Under the pieces are notes generated by a model, which saw nothing but the letters and a program-made list of their open reading frames with translations, ran no database searches and was not told where the DNA came from. From assembly GCA_910579545.1 (NCBI GenBank), contig CAJTVI010000018.1, forward strand, positions 1 through 37,065: DNA of 37,065 bases. Reading direction: 5' to 3'. This document shows positions 29,205 through 37,065 of the stretch, piece by piece; position 1 is the stretch's first letter, and each line of letters begins with the position of its first letter. Source of the DNA: an uncultured Oscillospiraceae bacterium (GTDB lineage Bacteria; Bacillota; Clostridia; Oscillospirales; Ruminococcaceae). A program made the position numbers and the translations under genes.

Positions 29205-29533
29205 TCCGCGGCATCACGGTGACCCTTTACGAAAAGCGGCAGGCAGGCGCCGACGCCTTTGGCGCCCCGGTGTTTGAGGAGACCCCCGTGGAGGTGCCAA
29301 ACGTGCTGGTGGGCGAGCCGTCCGCCGAGGACGCCGTCAGCGAGCTGCGGCTGTCCGGCAAACGGCTCGCCTACACCCTGGCCATCCCCAAGGGGGACGC
29401 CCACGACTGGGAGGATGCTGTGGTGGCGTTCTTTGGCCAAAAATGGCGCACCTTTGGCGGCGTGACCCAAGGGATCGAGGCGCTGATTCCCCTGCCCTGG
29501 AACAAAAAGGTAAAGGTGGAACGGTATGGGTAA
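29201..29533 (+). CDS. Head closure protein
   Basis: 110 aa; ATG 29201 with GAGGAG eight bases upstream. MIRGITVTLYEKRQAGADAF, APVFEETPVEVPNVLV, LAYTLAIPKGDAHDWEDAVV and LIPLPWNKKVKVERYG match the small beta-barrel stopper family (minor capsid Gp16-like/head closure). It plugs the connector before tail joining. Confidence 0.75.
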   Translation: MIRGITVTLYEKRQAGADAFGAPVFEETPVEVPNVLVGEPSAEDAVSELRLSGKRLAYTLAIPKGDAHDWEDAVVAFFGQKWRTFGGVTQGIEALIPLPWNKKVKVERYG

Positions 29534-29762
29534 GCTGCGTGTTGAACTGAACCGCGCGGGGGTGCGCGCGCTGCTGCGCTCAGAGGAGATGATGGCGATG
29601 CTGCAAAAAACGGCAAACGCCGCGGCGGACCGCTGCGGGGCGGGGTATGAGACGGGCAGCTACCGCATGCCCACCCGCGCGGTGGCCCGCGTATCCGCCG
29701 TGACCGCCGCGGCCCGGCGGGACAACCTTAAAAACAACACGATCCTGAAGGCACTGAAATGA
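29526..29762 (+). CDS. HK97 gp10-like neck protein
   Basis: 78 aa; ATG 29526 overlaps the previous gene. MGKLRVELNRAGVRALLRSE, EMMAMLQKTANAAADRCGAG and the C-terminal DNLKNNTILKALK follow the gp10 neck family, though it is shorter than many members. Overlaps the next gene by ATGA. Confidence 0.7.
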   Translation: MGKLRVELNRAGVRALLRSEEMMAMLQKTANAAADRCGAGYETGSYRMPTRAVARVSAVTAAARRDNLKNNTILKALK

Positions 29763-30094
29763 TCGAACAAACCGTACTGCAATATCTGCGCGCCGCACTG
29801 CCCTGCCCGGTGCGGATGGAGGTCCCGACAAACCCGCCCAAAGCCTTTGTGCTGATCGAAAGGACCGGCGGCGGCCGCAAAAATCAGATCGGCCGGGCCA
29901 CCCTTGCCATCCAGAGCTGGGCGGGCAGCCTGCTGGCGGCGGCCGAACTGAACGAGCAGGTCAAGGCGGCCATGGAGGGCCTTGCCGACCTGGATGGGGT
30001 CAGCGCCTGCCGCTTCAACACCGACTGCAATTTTACCGACCCCCAAACCAAGCACTACCGGTACCAGGCGGTGTACGAAATCACCCATTATTGA
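29759..30094 (+). CDS. Tail terminator/completion protein
   Basis: 111 aa; ATG 29759. MIEQTVLQYLRAALPCPVRM, EVPTNPPKAFVLIERTGGGR and the ending TKHYRYQAVYEITHY match phage tail terminator proteins, which cap the tail tube at the neck. Gene order supports this. Confidence 0.75.
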   Translation: MIEQTVLQYLRAALPCPVRMEVPTNPPKAFVLIERTGGGRKNQIGRATLAIQSWAGSLLAAAELNEQVKAAMEGLADLDGVSACRFNTDCNFTDPQTKHYRYQAVYEITHY

Positions 30095-30098
30095 CCCG

Positions 30099-30130
30099 CG
30101 GCCCCGGAGCTGAACTGCCGGGGCCGTTTT
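30099..30130 (+). terminator. Hairpin and T4 between tail terminator and tail tube genes
   Basis: CGGCCCCGG (30099-30107) and CCGGGGCCG (30118-30126) form a nine-base-pair stem followed by TTTT. The short T run suggests a partial terminator or an mRNA-stabilising hairpin, perhaps tuning the high output needed for the tail tube gene directly after it. Confidence 0.55.
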
Positions 30131-30149
30131 GAGAATGGAGGAATACGCG

Positions 30150-30713
30150 ATGAACCAGGCAGCCAACGTCAGCGTCGGCAAGCCCAAAACCACCGGCAGC
30201 GCCCACCGGGCGCCGCTCGGCACGACCCTGCCCACCAACGCAAAAACTGCGCTGGATGCAGCATTTGTGGGGCTGGGCTATCTCAGCGAGGACGGCCTTG
30301 TCAACGCCAACAGCCCCGAGAGCGATTCCATCAAGGCTTGGGGCGGCGACACCGTCTACAACTACCAGAAAGCAAAGCCGGATACCTTCTCCTTTACCCT
30401 GATCGAGGCGCTCAACCCCGAAGTGCTCAAGGCCGCCTACGGCAGCAAGAACGTTACCGGCAGTCTGGCCGACGGCCTCACCGTTGCCGCCAACAGCAGC
30501 CAGCCCGAGGACGGCGTTTGGGTGTTTGAGATGATCCTGCGGGGCGGGGTGCTCAAGCGGGTGGTGCTGCCCTGTGCCTCGGTCACCGAGCTGGGCGAGA
30601 TCACCTATAAGGACGACGAGCCCATCGGCTACGCCCTGACCCTCTCGGCCATGCCGGATGCGTCCGGCAACACCCATTATGAGTATCTGGTCAAGGGAGG
30701 CGCGGCAGAATGA
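30150..30713 (+). CDS. Major tail (tube) protein
   Basis: 187 aa; ATG 30150 with GGAGGAATACGCG upstream. MNQAANVSVGKPKTTGSAHR, APLGTTLPTNAKTALDAAFV, GLGYLSEDGLVNANSPESDS, IKAWGGDTVYNYQKAKPDTF and YALTLSAMPDASGNTHYEYL are typical of siphophage tube proteins. It polymerises around the tape measure. Ends in overlap with the chaperone gene. Confidence 0.88.
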   Translation: MNQAANVSVGKPKTTGSAHRAPLGTTLPTNAKTALDAAFVGLGYLSEDGLVNANSPESDSIKAWGGDTVYNYQKAKPDTFSFTLIEALNPEVLKAAYGSKNVTGSLADGLTVAANSSQPEDGVWVFEMILRGGVLKRVVLPCASVTELGEITYKDDEPIGYALTLSAMPDASGNTHYEYLVKGGAAE

Positions 30714-31027
30714 GGATCGAACAGGCCCAAACAACGCGCGAGGCCGTCCGCGAAGCGCGGCGGGTCAAAGGCACAACCACCTCCGGCTTTTGCTTTGATC
30801 TGCCGGCCGATGCCATCGACAACATGGAGCTGGTGGACGCCCTGGCCGACGCTCAGGACGATAACCCCATCGCCATCTCCCGGGTTTGCCGGCTGCTTTT
30901 GGGCGAAGGCGTCCGCAAGGCCCTCTATGCCCACCTGCGCACGCCGGAGGGGCGGGTGCCGGTGGAGGCGGTTTCCCGGGAGATATTGGAAATCTTTGCC
31001 GGCTTTGGGCAAGCGGGAAAAAACTGA
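30710..31027 (+). CDS. Tail assembly chaperone 1 (gpG-like)
   Basis: 105 aa; ATG 30710 overlaps the tube-protein stop. RRVKGTTTSGFCFDLPADAI, DNMELVDALADAQDDNPIAI, SRVCRLLLGEGVRKALYAHL and VSREILEIFAGFGQAGKN. Its last codons are GGA AAA AAC TGA, creating an A AAA AAC slippery site; a -1 shift fuses it to the frame ending at 31419. Confidence 0.85.
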   Translation: MRIEQAQTTREAVREARRVKGTTTSGFCFDLPADAIDNMELVDALADAQDDNPIAISRVCRLLLGEGVRKALYAHLRTPEGRVPVEAVSREILEIFAGFGQAGKN

Positions 31028-31419
31028 TGCTCCTCGCCGGCCTGCTGGGGGCCGGCGAGGATGCTTTTTTGTGCGACATGGCCGAGTTTTACGGCATTTT
31101 GGAGCCGCGCGCCCAGCCGGTGCGGCGGCTGGCGGCGCTGGCGGCCGGGCTGCCGGCCCGTGCCCGGTGCCGCCTGGCGCTGGCCGGCGAAAAGGCCGAC
31201 CCTGCCCTTTTGCTGCTGGCGTCCATTGCCGACCGGCTGGGCTTTTTGTGCTGGGCGCAAACGCGGGATGGGCAGCGGGGCAAAAACCGCCCGCCCTCGG
31301 TGCTGGCCGCCCTGCTGGGCGCAGAGGGGCCGGCAAAGCCCCTGCCGCGGCAGGGCCAGCCGGGCCGCTGGCCTATGAAAACGGCGCCGCCTTTGAGGCG
31401 GCGCGCCAAAGCATCCTGA
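31017..31419 (+). CDS. Tail assembly chaperone 2 segment (expressed by -1 frameshift as gpGT fusion)
   Basis: The -1 frame after 31024 reads LMLLAGLLGAGEDAFLCDMA, EFYGILEPRAQPVRRLAALA, AGLPARARCRLALAGEKADP and ends RRRAKAS at TGA 31419. DMAEFYGILEPR...P..R.A.LA.GL..R.R..L is the pattern of the T domain of gpGT proteins. No good independent start exists, supporting synthesis as a fusion (about 235 aa). The fusion recruits the tape measure and tube proteins during tail assembly. Confidence 0.8.
31018..31024 (+). promoter_or_regulatory. A AAA AAC -1 ribosomal frameshift site
   Basis: The heptamer AAAAAAC at 31018-31024 is phased as A AAA AAC in the chaperone 1 frame and the TGA stop follows at 31025. 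Slipping back by one base continues KKLMLLAGLLGAG into the second chaperone frame. This is the canonical gpG/gpGT arrangement of siphophages. Confidence 0.85.
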
Positions 31420-31440
31420 ACCGAAAGGGGGGACAGGAAT

Positions 31441-31949
31441 ATGGCAACTGAGCTGGCCAAGGCGTATGTGCAGATCATCCCGTCGGCGCAGGGCATCGCC
31501 GGCTCGCTGCGCGGCGTGCTGGCCCCCGAAGCGGACAGCGCCGGCCAGGCTGCGGGCCAGGGCCTTGGCAGCAGACTGGTAGGCACGCTCAAGGGGGTGC
31601 TGGCCACGGCGGCCATCGGCAAGGCGCTGGGCGCGGCCATCACCGAAGGGGCGGCGCTCGAGCAGAGCCTCGGCGGCATCGAAACCCTGTTTGGGGCCAG
31701 TGCGGACAGGGTAATCCAGAACGCCCAAAACGCCTACCGCACGGCCGGGCTGTCGGCAAACGCCTACATGGAGCAGGTTACCAGCTTTACGGCCAGCCTG
31801 CTTCAGGGCCTTGGCGGGGACACCGAGGCCGCGGCGGCCGCTGCCGATACCGCCCTGCAGGACATGGCCGACAATGCCAACAAGTTCGGCACCGACATGG
31901 CCTCTATCCAGATGGCCTATCAGGGGTTTGCCAAGCAGAATTACACGAT
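31441..31949 (+). CDS. Tape measure protein, exon 1
   Basis: ATG 31441 with AAAGGGGGGACAGGAAT upstream. TELAKAYVQIIPSAQGIAGS, LRGVLAPE, ALEQSLGGIETLFGASADRV and FGTDMASIQMAYQGFAKQNY match the N-terminus of siphophage tape measure proteins. The reading continues past 31949 only into INLMSAA and a stop at 31969-31971. The normal continuation, TMLDNLKLGYGGT, appears 902 bases later, so this is the first exon (169 codons and two bases). Confidence 0.85.
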
Positions 31950-32269
31950 AAATCTAATGTCCGCCGCGTAAGTGATTGCGCGGTGAGCGTGCGTGAACCT
32001 ACCAAGGGTGTGTAGCTGAAAAGGCGGCAGGAAATGGCCGCATGAGACAGCTATGCTGACAGGGGAAACCTAAACTGTTTATGGCTTTTACAGCATGGTT
32101 ATCCTGTGCCAAGCTATACTATATCAAAATTATACTTGCATAGCAGGTAAAATTATGATATAATACAAAATATAGAAGGTCAAACGACTATCGGTTCGTC
32201 ACCGAGTACAGCGTCTATTGGTACGGCGCTGGAAGTGCGCACCAACTTTTTCTGAAAGGATTAAAAGCC

Positions 32270-32782
32270 ATGGAGATGTGGAAACAAATTCCCGATTTGC
32301 CCGGTTATTCCGTAAGCAGTACGGGGCGGGTAAGAAAAGACAGCACCGGCCAGATTATGGTGTTGAGCAAAAACGGCGGTTATTGCCGGATAACGATTTC
32401 AAAGCACGTCCACCGCCTTGTTGCAGACGCTTTTCTTGAAAAACCGTCCGATGATGCGAAATGCTGGGTAGACCACATAGACGGGAACCGCTCAAACAAC
32501 AACGTCGAAAATCTACGGTGGGTTACACCGTCCGAAAATGCGCTATCATTTGGATACCATTCCCGGATAAAAAACAGGCGGCGTAAAGTGAGAGCAACAC
32601 ATCTCGATGGCAGAACAATCCTGTTTGAATCCAGACAAGCGGCTGCTGAGTATTTTGGATGCATAGATAGCGAGATAACTTACGGACATCGCTATATCAA
32701 GCATTCCAGAAAGAACCGCAGCTTCCCGGATGCGCATGATAAGCAAGGCTGGATTTTTGAAAAAGTTGAAGATATAGTCTAA
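32270..32782 (+). CDS. HNH homing endonuclease (NUMOD4-HNH-NUMOD1) inside the intron
   Basis: 170 aa; ATG 32270 with AAAGGA nine bases upstream. NUMOD4 motif: EMWKQIPDLPGYSVSSTGRV at the N-terminus. HNH core: HVHRLVADAFL, WVDHIDGNRSNNNVENLRWV and TPSENA, carrying the catalytic His and Asn residues. The C-terminal ATHLDGRTILFESRQAAAEY resembles a NUMOD1 DNA-binding helix. It would cut intronless tape measure genes at the insertion site and spread the intron. GC is far below the flanking exons. Confidence 0.9.
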   Translation: MEMWKQIPDLPGYSVSSTGRVRKDSTGQIMVLSKNGGYCRITISKHVHRLVADAFLEKPSDDAKCWVDHIDGNRSNNNVENLRWVTPSENALSFGYHSRIKNRRRKVRATHLDGRTILFESRQAAAEYFGCIDSEITYGHRYIKHSRKNRSFPDAHDKQGWIFEKVEDIV

Positions 32783-32788
32783 TCCCTT

Positions 32789-32820
32789 AAAGGCCGTGTG
32801 CGAAAAGCACATGGCCTTTT
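32789..32820 (+). terminator. Long hairpin after the HNH gene (intron P9-like stem)
   Basis: AAAGGCCGTGTGC (32789-32801) pairs along its whole length, with one G-U, with GCACATGGCCTTT around the loop GAAAA. It lies between the endonuclease stop and the 3' splice site, where group I introns have P9 elements. With the following T residue it might also weakly terminate. Confidence 0.5.
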
Positions 32821-32851
32821 ATAATACCGGGAAACCGGGGGTAACAAAATG

Positions 32852-34280
32852 GTTGGATAACTTAAAGCTGGGCTACGGCGGCACCAAAACCGAGATGGAG
32901 CGGCTGCTGGCCGACGCCGAGGCCTTTTCCGGCGTACATTACGACATCGACAACCTGGCCGACGTGTACGCGGCCATCCATGTGATTCAGGGCGAGATGG
33001 AGGTTTCCGGCCGCACGGCCGAGGAGGCCGCCGCCATCTATGAGCGTACCGGCCGCGAGGTCGGCGAGCAGATGGGCACCACCGCCAAGGAAGCGGCCAC
33101 CACCCTGTCCGGCTCGCTGGCCTCCATGAAGGCCGCCTTCAAAAATGTGCTGGGCGGCCTGACCCTTGGGCAGGACATCGGCCCCGCCCTCTCGGCACTC
33201 GGCAGCACGGTGGTCACCTTTTTGGCCGGGAACCTGCTGCCGGCGGTGTTCAACATCCTGTCTGCGCTGCCGGCCGGGCTCCTCGCCCTGCTCAGCGAGG
33301 GCCTTCCCGCGCTGGCCAGCGCGCTGGGCGAGCTGCTGCCGGGGCTCTTTGACCAGCTGGCCGGCGGCCTTTCCGGCGCGGGCGGGCTGGCCATCCGCCT
33401 TTTGCAGCAGCTTGCTGAGGCGTTACTGGCCAACCTGCCGGTTTTTGCCGCCGCCGCACCGGCCTTGCTGGGAAGCCTGAGCGCGGGGGTGCTTGAAGCG
33501 CTGCCCGTTTTGTATGAGACGGCGCTTGGCATCCTCACCCAGCTTACCGCCGGCCTGATCGAAAACCTGCCCCTGCTGCTGCAAAGCGGCGCTGCGCTGC
33601 TGGGCGGGCTGCTGTCCGGCTTTTCCGAGGCGCTGCCGCAGATGGCGCTGGCCGCGGCGGGGGCGGCGGGCACGCTGCTTCAAACCCTTGCCGAGCACCT
33701 GCCACAGATCCTCTCGGCCGGCTTCGGGCTGCTCGTAAGCCTGGTGCAGGGCATCGGCAATGCGCTGCCCAAGCTGGTAACGGCGGCGGGCCAGATCGTA
33801 AAAAAGATTTGGGACGCGGTCAAGCAGGTGGACTGGCTGGCTCTGGGCAAGAGCATCGTTCAGGGTCTGATCGACGGCATCGGCGCGATGGCCGGCGCAC
33901 TCTGGGAGGCGGCCAAAAACCTCGCCCACAGAGCGCTGGACGCCATCAAGGACGCGCTTGGCATCCATTCTCCATCCCGGGTCATGCGGGAGCAGGTGGG
34001 TCGATTCATCCCGGCCGGCATCGCGCAGGGCATCCGGCAAAACCAGGGCGCGGTGACCAGCGCGATGGAGGAGTTGTCTGCCAAGGCCGCGTCGGTCCGG
34101 GCGGCGCTGTCTTACGACCTTTCGGCTGCCGGCCGGCTGCCGGCCCTGGCAGGCGCGGGGGCGGCGGGCACGACCACCAACCTGTACCAGAACATCTATA
34201 CCCACGACAGCCTGTCCGAAAGCGAGCTCACCCGGGAGGCCGAGGACTTGCTGGCGCGCAGCAAATGGGGGCTTCCCTGA
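32852..34280 (+). CDS. Tape measure protein, exon 2
   Basis: Continues from exon 1 with (TM)LDNLKLGYGGTKTEMERL and LADAEAFSGVHYDIDNLADV, then a chain of hydrophobic helices (for example GLLALLSEGLPALASALGEL, GALLGGLLSGFSEALPQM) and an IHSPSRVMREQVGRFIPAGI block conserved near tape measure C-termini. Spliced length is 645 aa, which predicts a short tail. The unspliced message would give a 176-residue truncated product, so splicing is needed for virions. Confidence 0.85.
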
Positions 34281-35167
34281 TGAACAAGGATACGGTCATT
34301 ACCTACCAGAGTGCGGGCGGCAACATCCGCTTTGCGCCGGACGGCGAATATTGGATCACCGAGGTGTCCGGTCTCCAGACCGACATATCGCTCAATACCT
34401 CGCAGAGTGTCGGCCAGCGCGGCGCTACCGTCAACGGGCAGAGCGTCCAGCCCAAGAAAATCACCTTCAATGGGGCGATATTGGGGCGGGGCGGGGCGGC
34501 GGGGATCGAGCCTCTGCGACGGGCGCTGCTGGCTGCCGTGCTGCCGCTGGAAAGCGCCCGCATCACCTTTGCACAGGAGGGGCAAAGCTGGTATCTGGAG
34601 GGCTGGCCCACCAAAACGCCGGCCCTTAGTGATGGGCTGCGCCCCCAAAGCTTTCAATTCCAGTTCTATGTGCCTTACCCCTACTTCCGCTCGGCCGAGC
34701 AGCGCAGCTACCAGCTCTCGGGCCTGCGGGCCATGTGGCACACCCCATTTTACACCGGCGGGCATTTTTACATTTCAAAATATACCGAGGACGCCTTTTG
34801 CCGGGTGGCCAACACCGGCAACGTGGCCCAGGCCATCACCCTCACCCTCTACGCTGCGGCCGAGGTCACCCGGCCGGTGATCTACAACGTCGAGCGCGGC
34901 AGCCATATCCGGGTAAACAAGGTCATGGCCCCGGGCGAACAGATGGTCATCTCCACCCACGATAAGGATAAGGACGCCGGGCAGGCGGTGCGGTTTTTTG
35001 CGCAGGACGGCAGCGAGGGCAACGGCTTTAAGTACATCACGCCGGACAGCGACCTGGCTATGGTCGTTGCCCCGGGCGGCAACATCTTTATGGCTGACGC
35101 GGCGGCAAACAAGCAGAACCTGCGCTGCACGCTGACCACGGCGGGAGGGGAGCGGCACAGTATATGA
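34280..35167 (+). CDS. Distal tail protein (Dit)
   Basis: 295 aa; ATG 34280 overlaps the tape measure stop. DTVITYQSAGGNIRFAPDGE, YWITEVSGLQTDISLNTSQS, VGQRGATVNGQSVQPKKITF and the C-terminal galectin-like part (DAFCRVANTGNVAQAITLTL, GSHIRVNKVMAPGEQMVIST) match phage distal tail proteins. It forms the hexameric hub joining tail tube and baseplate. Confidence 0.85.
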   Translation: MNKDTVITYQSAGGNIRFAPDGEYWITEVSGLQTDISLNTSQSVGQRGATVNGQSVQPKKITFNGAILGRGGAAGIEPLRRALLAAVLPLESARITFAQEGQSWYLEGWPTKTPALSDGLRPQSFQFQFYVPYPYFRSAEQRSYQLSGLRAMWHTPFYTGGHFYISKYTEDAFCRVANTGNVAQAITLTLYAAAEVTRPVIYNVERGSHIRVNKVMAPGEQMVISTHDKDKDAGQAVRFFAQDGSEGNGFKYITPDSDLAMVVAPGGNIFMADAAANKQNLRCTLTTAGGERHSI

Positions 35168-36216
35168 GCCTGTATGTGTACAGCCCTGCCAAGGAGCGGC
35201 TGGGCGAGGTGCGCGGCATCACCAGCCTGCAGTGGCTGGAGGAGTACCAGGGCGCGGGCGAGGCAAAGCTTGCCTGCGGGGCCACGGCGGCAAACCGGGC
35301 GCTGCTGCTGCCCGGGAACCTTTTGCAGAATACCGACCGGCCCCAGCTGCTGGCCCTGATCCAGAGCGTAGAAGTGGACGACAACGCCAAAACCGCCAAG
35401 CTGACCGTGCGGGCCAAAACGACCGCCTGCCGGCTGGCTGGCCGGGTGGTGTATTACACCGAGAGCTACACCCACGCCGGGCAGGGCATGCGGGACATCG
35501 CTGCCCACAACCTGCGCGGGCTGCCGCTCAGCGCAGCGGCGCTGCCCGCAGATCTTGTGGACACGGCGCTGGCCGGGCAGGTGTCCTGGGGCAGTGTGCT
35601 GGACGCGGTGGAAGAGATCGCGGCGGCGTCCGGGCTGGGCTTCCGGGTGGCGGTGGACGCCGACCTGGCCGAAAGCTTTGAGGTATACCGCGGCGTTGAC
35701 CGCAGCGTGCCCGGCAGCCCGGCCTATGTGGGCTTTTTTGGGGACGACGCCGGCAACCTGGCCTCGATCCAAATCAGGGAGGACGTGTCCGGCTGCGCAA
35801 ACGTGGCCATCGTCTGCGGCCAGGGCGAGGGCGCGGACCGCCGGATGGTGGAGGCGGATCTCTCTGGCGGCGGCGCGCGGCGGGAACTATATGTGGACGC
35901 GCGGGATCTGGCACAGAAGGTCAGCGAGACCAGTGTAGACGGCGGCACCGCTGAAAAAACCCTCACCGACGCCGAGTACGACGCCCTGCTGCGCGCCCGG
36001 GGGCTGGCCAAGCTGGCTGAAGCCGCCGGGGCCTTGAGTATCAAGGCCCAGCTTGCCCAAACCATGCTGCTGTTTGGCAGGGACTACGAGCTGGGCGACA
36101 TCCTGCCGCTGCGGGCGGCAAAATACGGGGTGTCCGTCAAGGTGCGGGTGGCAAAGGTAAAGCTTGTGTACGAGAAAACAAAAACGATTGAAGCAACCTT
36201 GGAGGTGATTCCATGA
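35164..36216 (+). CDS. Siphovirus Gp37-like tail hub protein
   Basis: 350 aa; ATG 35164 overlaps the Dit stop (ATGA). MSLYVYSPAKERLGEVRGIT, SLQWLEEYQGAGEAKLACGA and TDRPQLLALIQSVEVDDNAK are typical of the ReqiPepy6 Gp37-like family found after Dit; the C-terminus KYGVSVKVRVAKVKLVYEKT, IEATLEVIP agrees. Probable tail-tip or hub component in host attachment. Confidence 0.78.
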   Translation: MSLYVYSPAKERLGEVRGITSLQWLEEYQGAGEAKLACGATAANRALLLPGNLLQNTDRPQLLALIQSVEVDDNAKTAKLTVRAKTTACRLAGRVVYYTESYTHAGQGMRDIAAHNLRGLPLSAAALPADLVDTALAGQVSWGSVLDAVEEIAAASGLGFRVAVDADLAESFEVYRGVDRSVPGSPAYVGFFGDDAGNLASIQIREDVSGCANVAIVCGQGEGADRRMVEADLSGGGARRELYVDARDLAQKVSETSVDGGTAEKTLTDAEYDALLRARGLAKLAEAAGALSIKAQLAQTMLLFGRDYELGDILPLRAAKYGVSVKVRVAKVKLVYEKTKTIEATLEVIP

Positions 36217-37065
36217 CGGCATGGCCGCTGGACAACACGGAATACACGGCGGAGGCGATCGGAGCCTGGAGCGGTACCCGCACCCGGGGCGTATTTTCGG
36301 CCGAGGGCTGCTTTGCGGTCACGGCAGCGGGCGGCTTTGGCATCCAGATCTCGCCCGGCCTTGCCTGGCTCAAGGCGGCGGAATACTGGGGCATCGCGGT
36401 GCTGGAAAAGGTCGCAGCGGCCAGGCAGATCGAGGTCGGCAGCGGCCTGCTGCCTCGGTATGTGGCGGTGGTGCTGCAATACGACAAGACGGCCAACGAT
36501 GTCCGCCTGACCCTGCGGTACGGCGATTATTCGGACGCCCCTGCCAAGCCCCAGCCGGTGCGGGATGAGTATTACGACGAGATCATCCTGGCCAGCATCC
36601 TTCAGCCGGCCGCGGCGGTGGAGATCACCCAGGCAAATATCACGGACGAACGGCTCAACGAGGCCATGTGCGGCCTGATGCGGGATGGGGTGACCGGCAT
36701 GCCCACGGCCCAGCTCTTTGCCCAGGCGCGGGCACAGCTGGATGGATACGCCTCGGAGTTTGAGGCGTGGTTTGCTCGGATGCAGGGCCAGCTATCGCAG
36801 GATGCGGCGGGGAATTTGCAGCTGCAGGTGGACGCCCTTGGCGCCGAGGTACAGCTGTTTGCCTGCACCCTGCTGGCGGACGGCTGGCAGCCGCTGCCGG
36901 CAGAGGGCGGGGGCGCGGCCGGCGGGGGCGAAACGGAGGAAAGCGGCGGCGAGGCCGGCGGCGAAACAGCCGCGGCACAGGCCGGGGACGATACCGGCGG
37001 CAGCGAGGGCGGCGGCGAAACCGAACCCCCGGCCGTGACCGTATACACCCAAACAGTACCCTGCC
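36213..37065 (+). CDS. Baseplate or tail-fibre protein, 3' end outside window
   Basis: At least 284 residues; ATG 36213 with GGAGGTGATTCC upstream, overlapping the previous stop. MTAWPLDNTEYTAEAIGAWS then GFGIQISPGLAWLKAAEYWG and LPRYVAVVLQYDKTANDVRL resemble N-terminal domains of phage baseplate upper proteins. A coiled segment (AQLFAQARAQLDGYASEFEA) follows, then a Gly/Glu-rich linker near residues 230-275 before the frame leaves the window. The receptor-binding part is presumably downstream. Confidence 0.7.
   Translation, partial: MTAWPLDNTEYTAEAIGAWSGTRTRGVFSAEGCFAVTAAGGFGIQISPGLAWLKAAEYWGIAVLEKVAAARQIEVGSGLLPRYVAVVLQYDKTANDVRLTLRYGDYSDAPAKPQPVRDEYYDEIILASILQPAAAVEITQANITDERLNEAMCGLMRDGVTGMPTAQLFAQARAQLDGYASEFEAWFARMQGQLSQDAAGNLQLQVDALGAEVQLFACTLLADGWQPLPAEGGGAAGGGETEESGGEAGGETAAAQAGDDTGGSEGGGETEPPAVTVYTQTVPC

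Larger units (their letters stand above)
31950..32851 (+). ncRNA. Probable group I intron in the tape measure gene, carrying an HNH homing endonuclease
   Basis: Boundaries come from protein continuity: joining ...ACGAT (31949) to GTTGGATAAC (32852) restores QNYTMLDNLKLGYGGT. The upstream exon ends in U and the intron ends in G, as group I introns require. The 320 bases before the endonuclease are rich in hairpins (CCGCG/CGCGG near 31962-31986; GCGGC/GCCGC near 32025-32042), with CAGGGGAAACCTAAACTG (32060-32077) resembling the P4-P6 core and GGTCAAACGACTATC near 32178 the P3/P7 region. I could not derive a convincing P1 pairing. Confidence 0.65.

Noticed and set aside
31441..31971. Stand-alone 176-aa tape-measure-like protein
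   Set aside because: The frame ends soon after a conserved tape measure segment whose continuation appears at 32852; an exon is the better reading.
32218..32439. ORF overlapping the start of the intron endonuclease
   Set aside because: Frame lacks any motif, whereas the 32270 frame has NUMOD4 and HNH signatures.
34196..34765. Minus-strand frames opposite the tail genes
   Set aside because: Antisense shadows with no ribosome sites in a continuous rightward operon with ATGA overlaps.
1..37065. tRNA, rRNA genes and insertion sequences
   Set aside because: Nothing resembling tRNA cloverleaf ends, rRNA segments, transposase motifs or terminal inverted repeats was seen; the only mobile elements are the prophage and the intron.
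36213..37065. Right attachment site or lysis genes
   Set aside because: The window ends in the baseplate region; holin, endolysin and the right junction must lie beyond it.

Overview
The window is high-GC DNA (mostly 60-65%) of a Gram-positive gut clostridial type, most likely Oscillospiraceae/Ruminococcaceae (Faecalibacterium, Subdoligranulum or Gemmiger-like). This is inferred from the peptidoglycan-binding and spore-cortex-like genes, strong AGGAGG ribosome sites, near-consensus sigma-A promoters and the phage gene families. Positions 1-4440 are chromosome: a tcdA-like E1 enzyme, a membrane-anchored XRE regulator, an 888-aa SpoIID-like protein with six peptidoglycan-binding repeats, and the first codons of another gene that appears to be cut by prophage insertion.

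From about 4440 to the right edge is one temperate siphophage that runs off the window, so its right attachment site is not seen. Order: serine integrase (4484-5845); a lysogenic-conversion and regulation zone (5911-9704) with a lipoprotein, three ribbon-helix-helix proteins, hicB with a broken hicA, an ImmA/IrrE peptidase and a CI-type repressor; the lysogeny switch (9724-9829) with back-to-back promoters and three 15-bp operators; early small genes interrupted by minus-strand cargo that includes an Abi-alpha (DUF4393) gene; a lower-GC cytosine methyltransferase with a long open frame nested inside it; a replication and recombination block (Sak4-like ATPase, SSB-like protein, CHC2 primase, DUF927 ATPase, iteron-like region, DEAD/H helicase, VRR-NUC nuclease); a sigma-like late regulator with a probable late promoter just after it; then HNH, terminases, portal, MuF-like minor capsid protein, scaffold, capsid, connectors, tail tube, tail chaperones, tape measure, Dit, a Gp37-like tail protein and a partial baseplate or fibre protein.

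Most unusual points: (1) two good copies and one degenerate copy of a palindromic element that looks like a type I-C CRISPR repeat, without cas genes or an array, each exactly at a gene junction; one has replaced the 5' end of hicA. (2) A 223-codon overlapping frame inside the methyltransferase gene whose C-terminus I recognise as a separate conserved phage protein signature. (3) A minor capsid protein with a lower-GC C-terminal zincin-like extension followed by a tiny gene and a terminator, fitting a MuF polymorphic toxin with a candidate immunity gene. (4) A probable group I intron with an HNH homing endonuclease in the tape measure gene. (5) A canonical A AAA AAC slippery site at the tail-chaperone junction. 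(6) A dense GTTAC repeat field beside the helicase, a likely origin.

All functional names rest on reading motifs and family resemblance; no database search was run.
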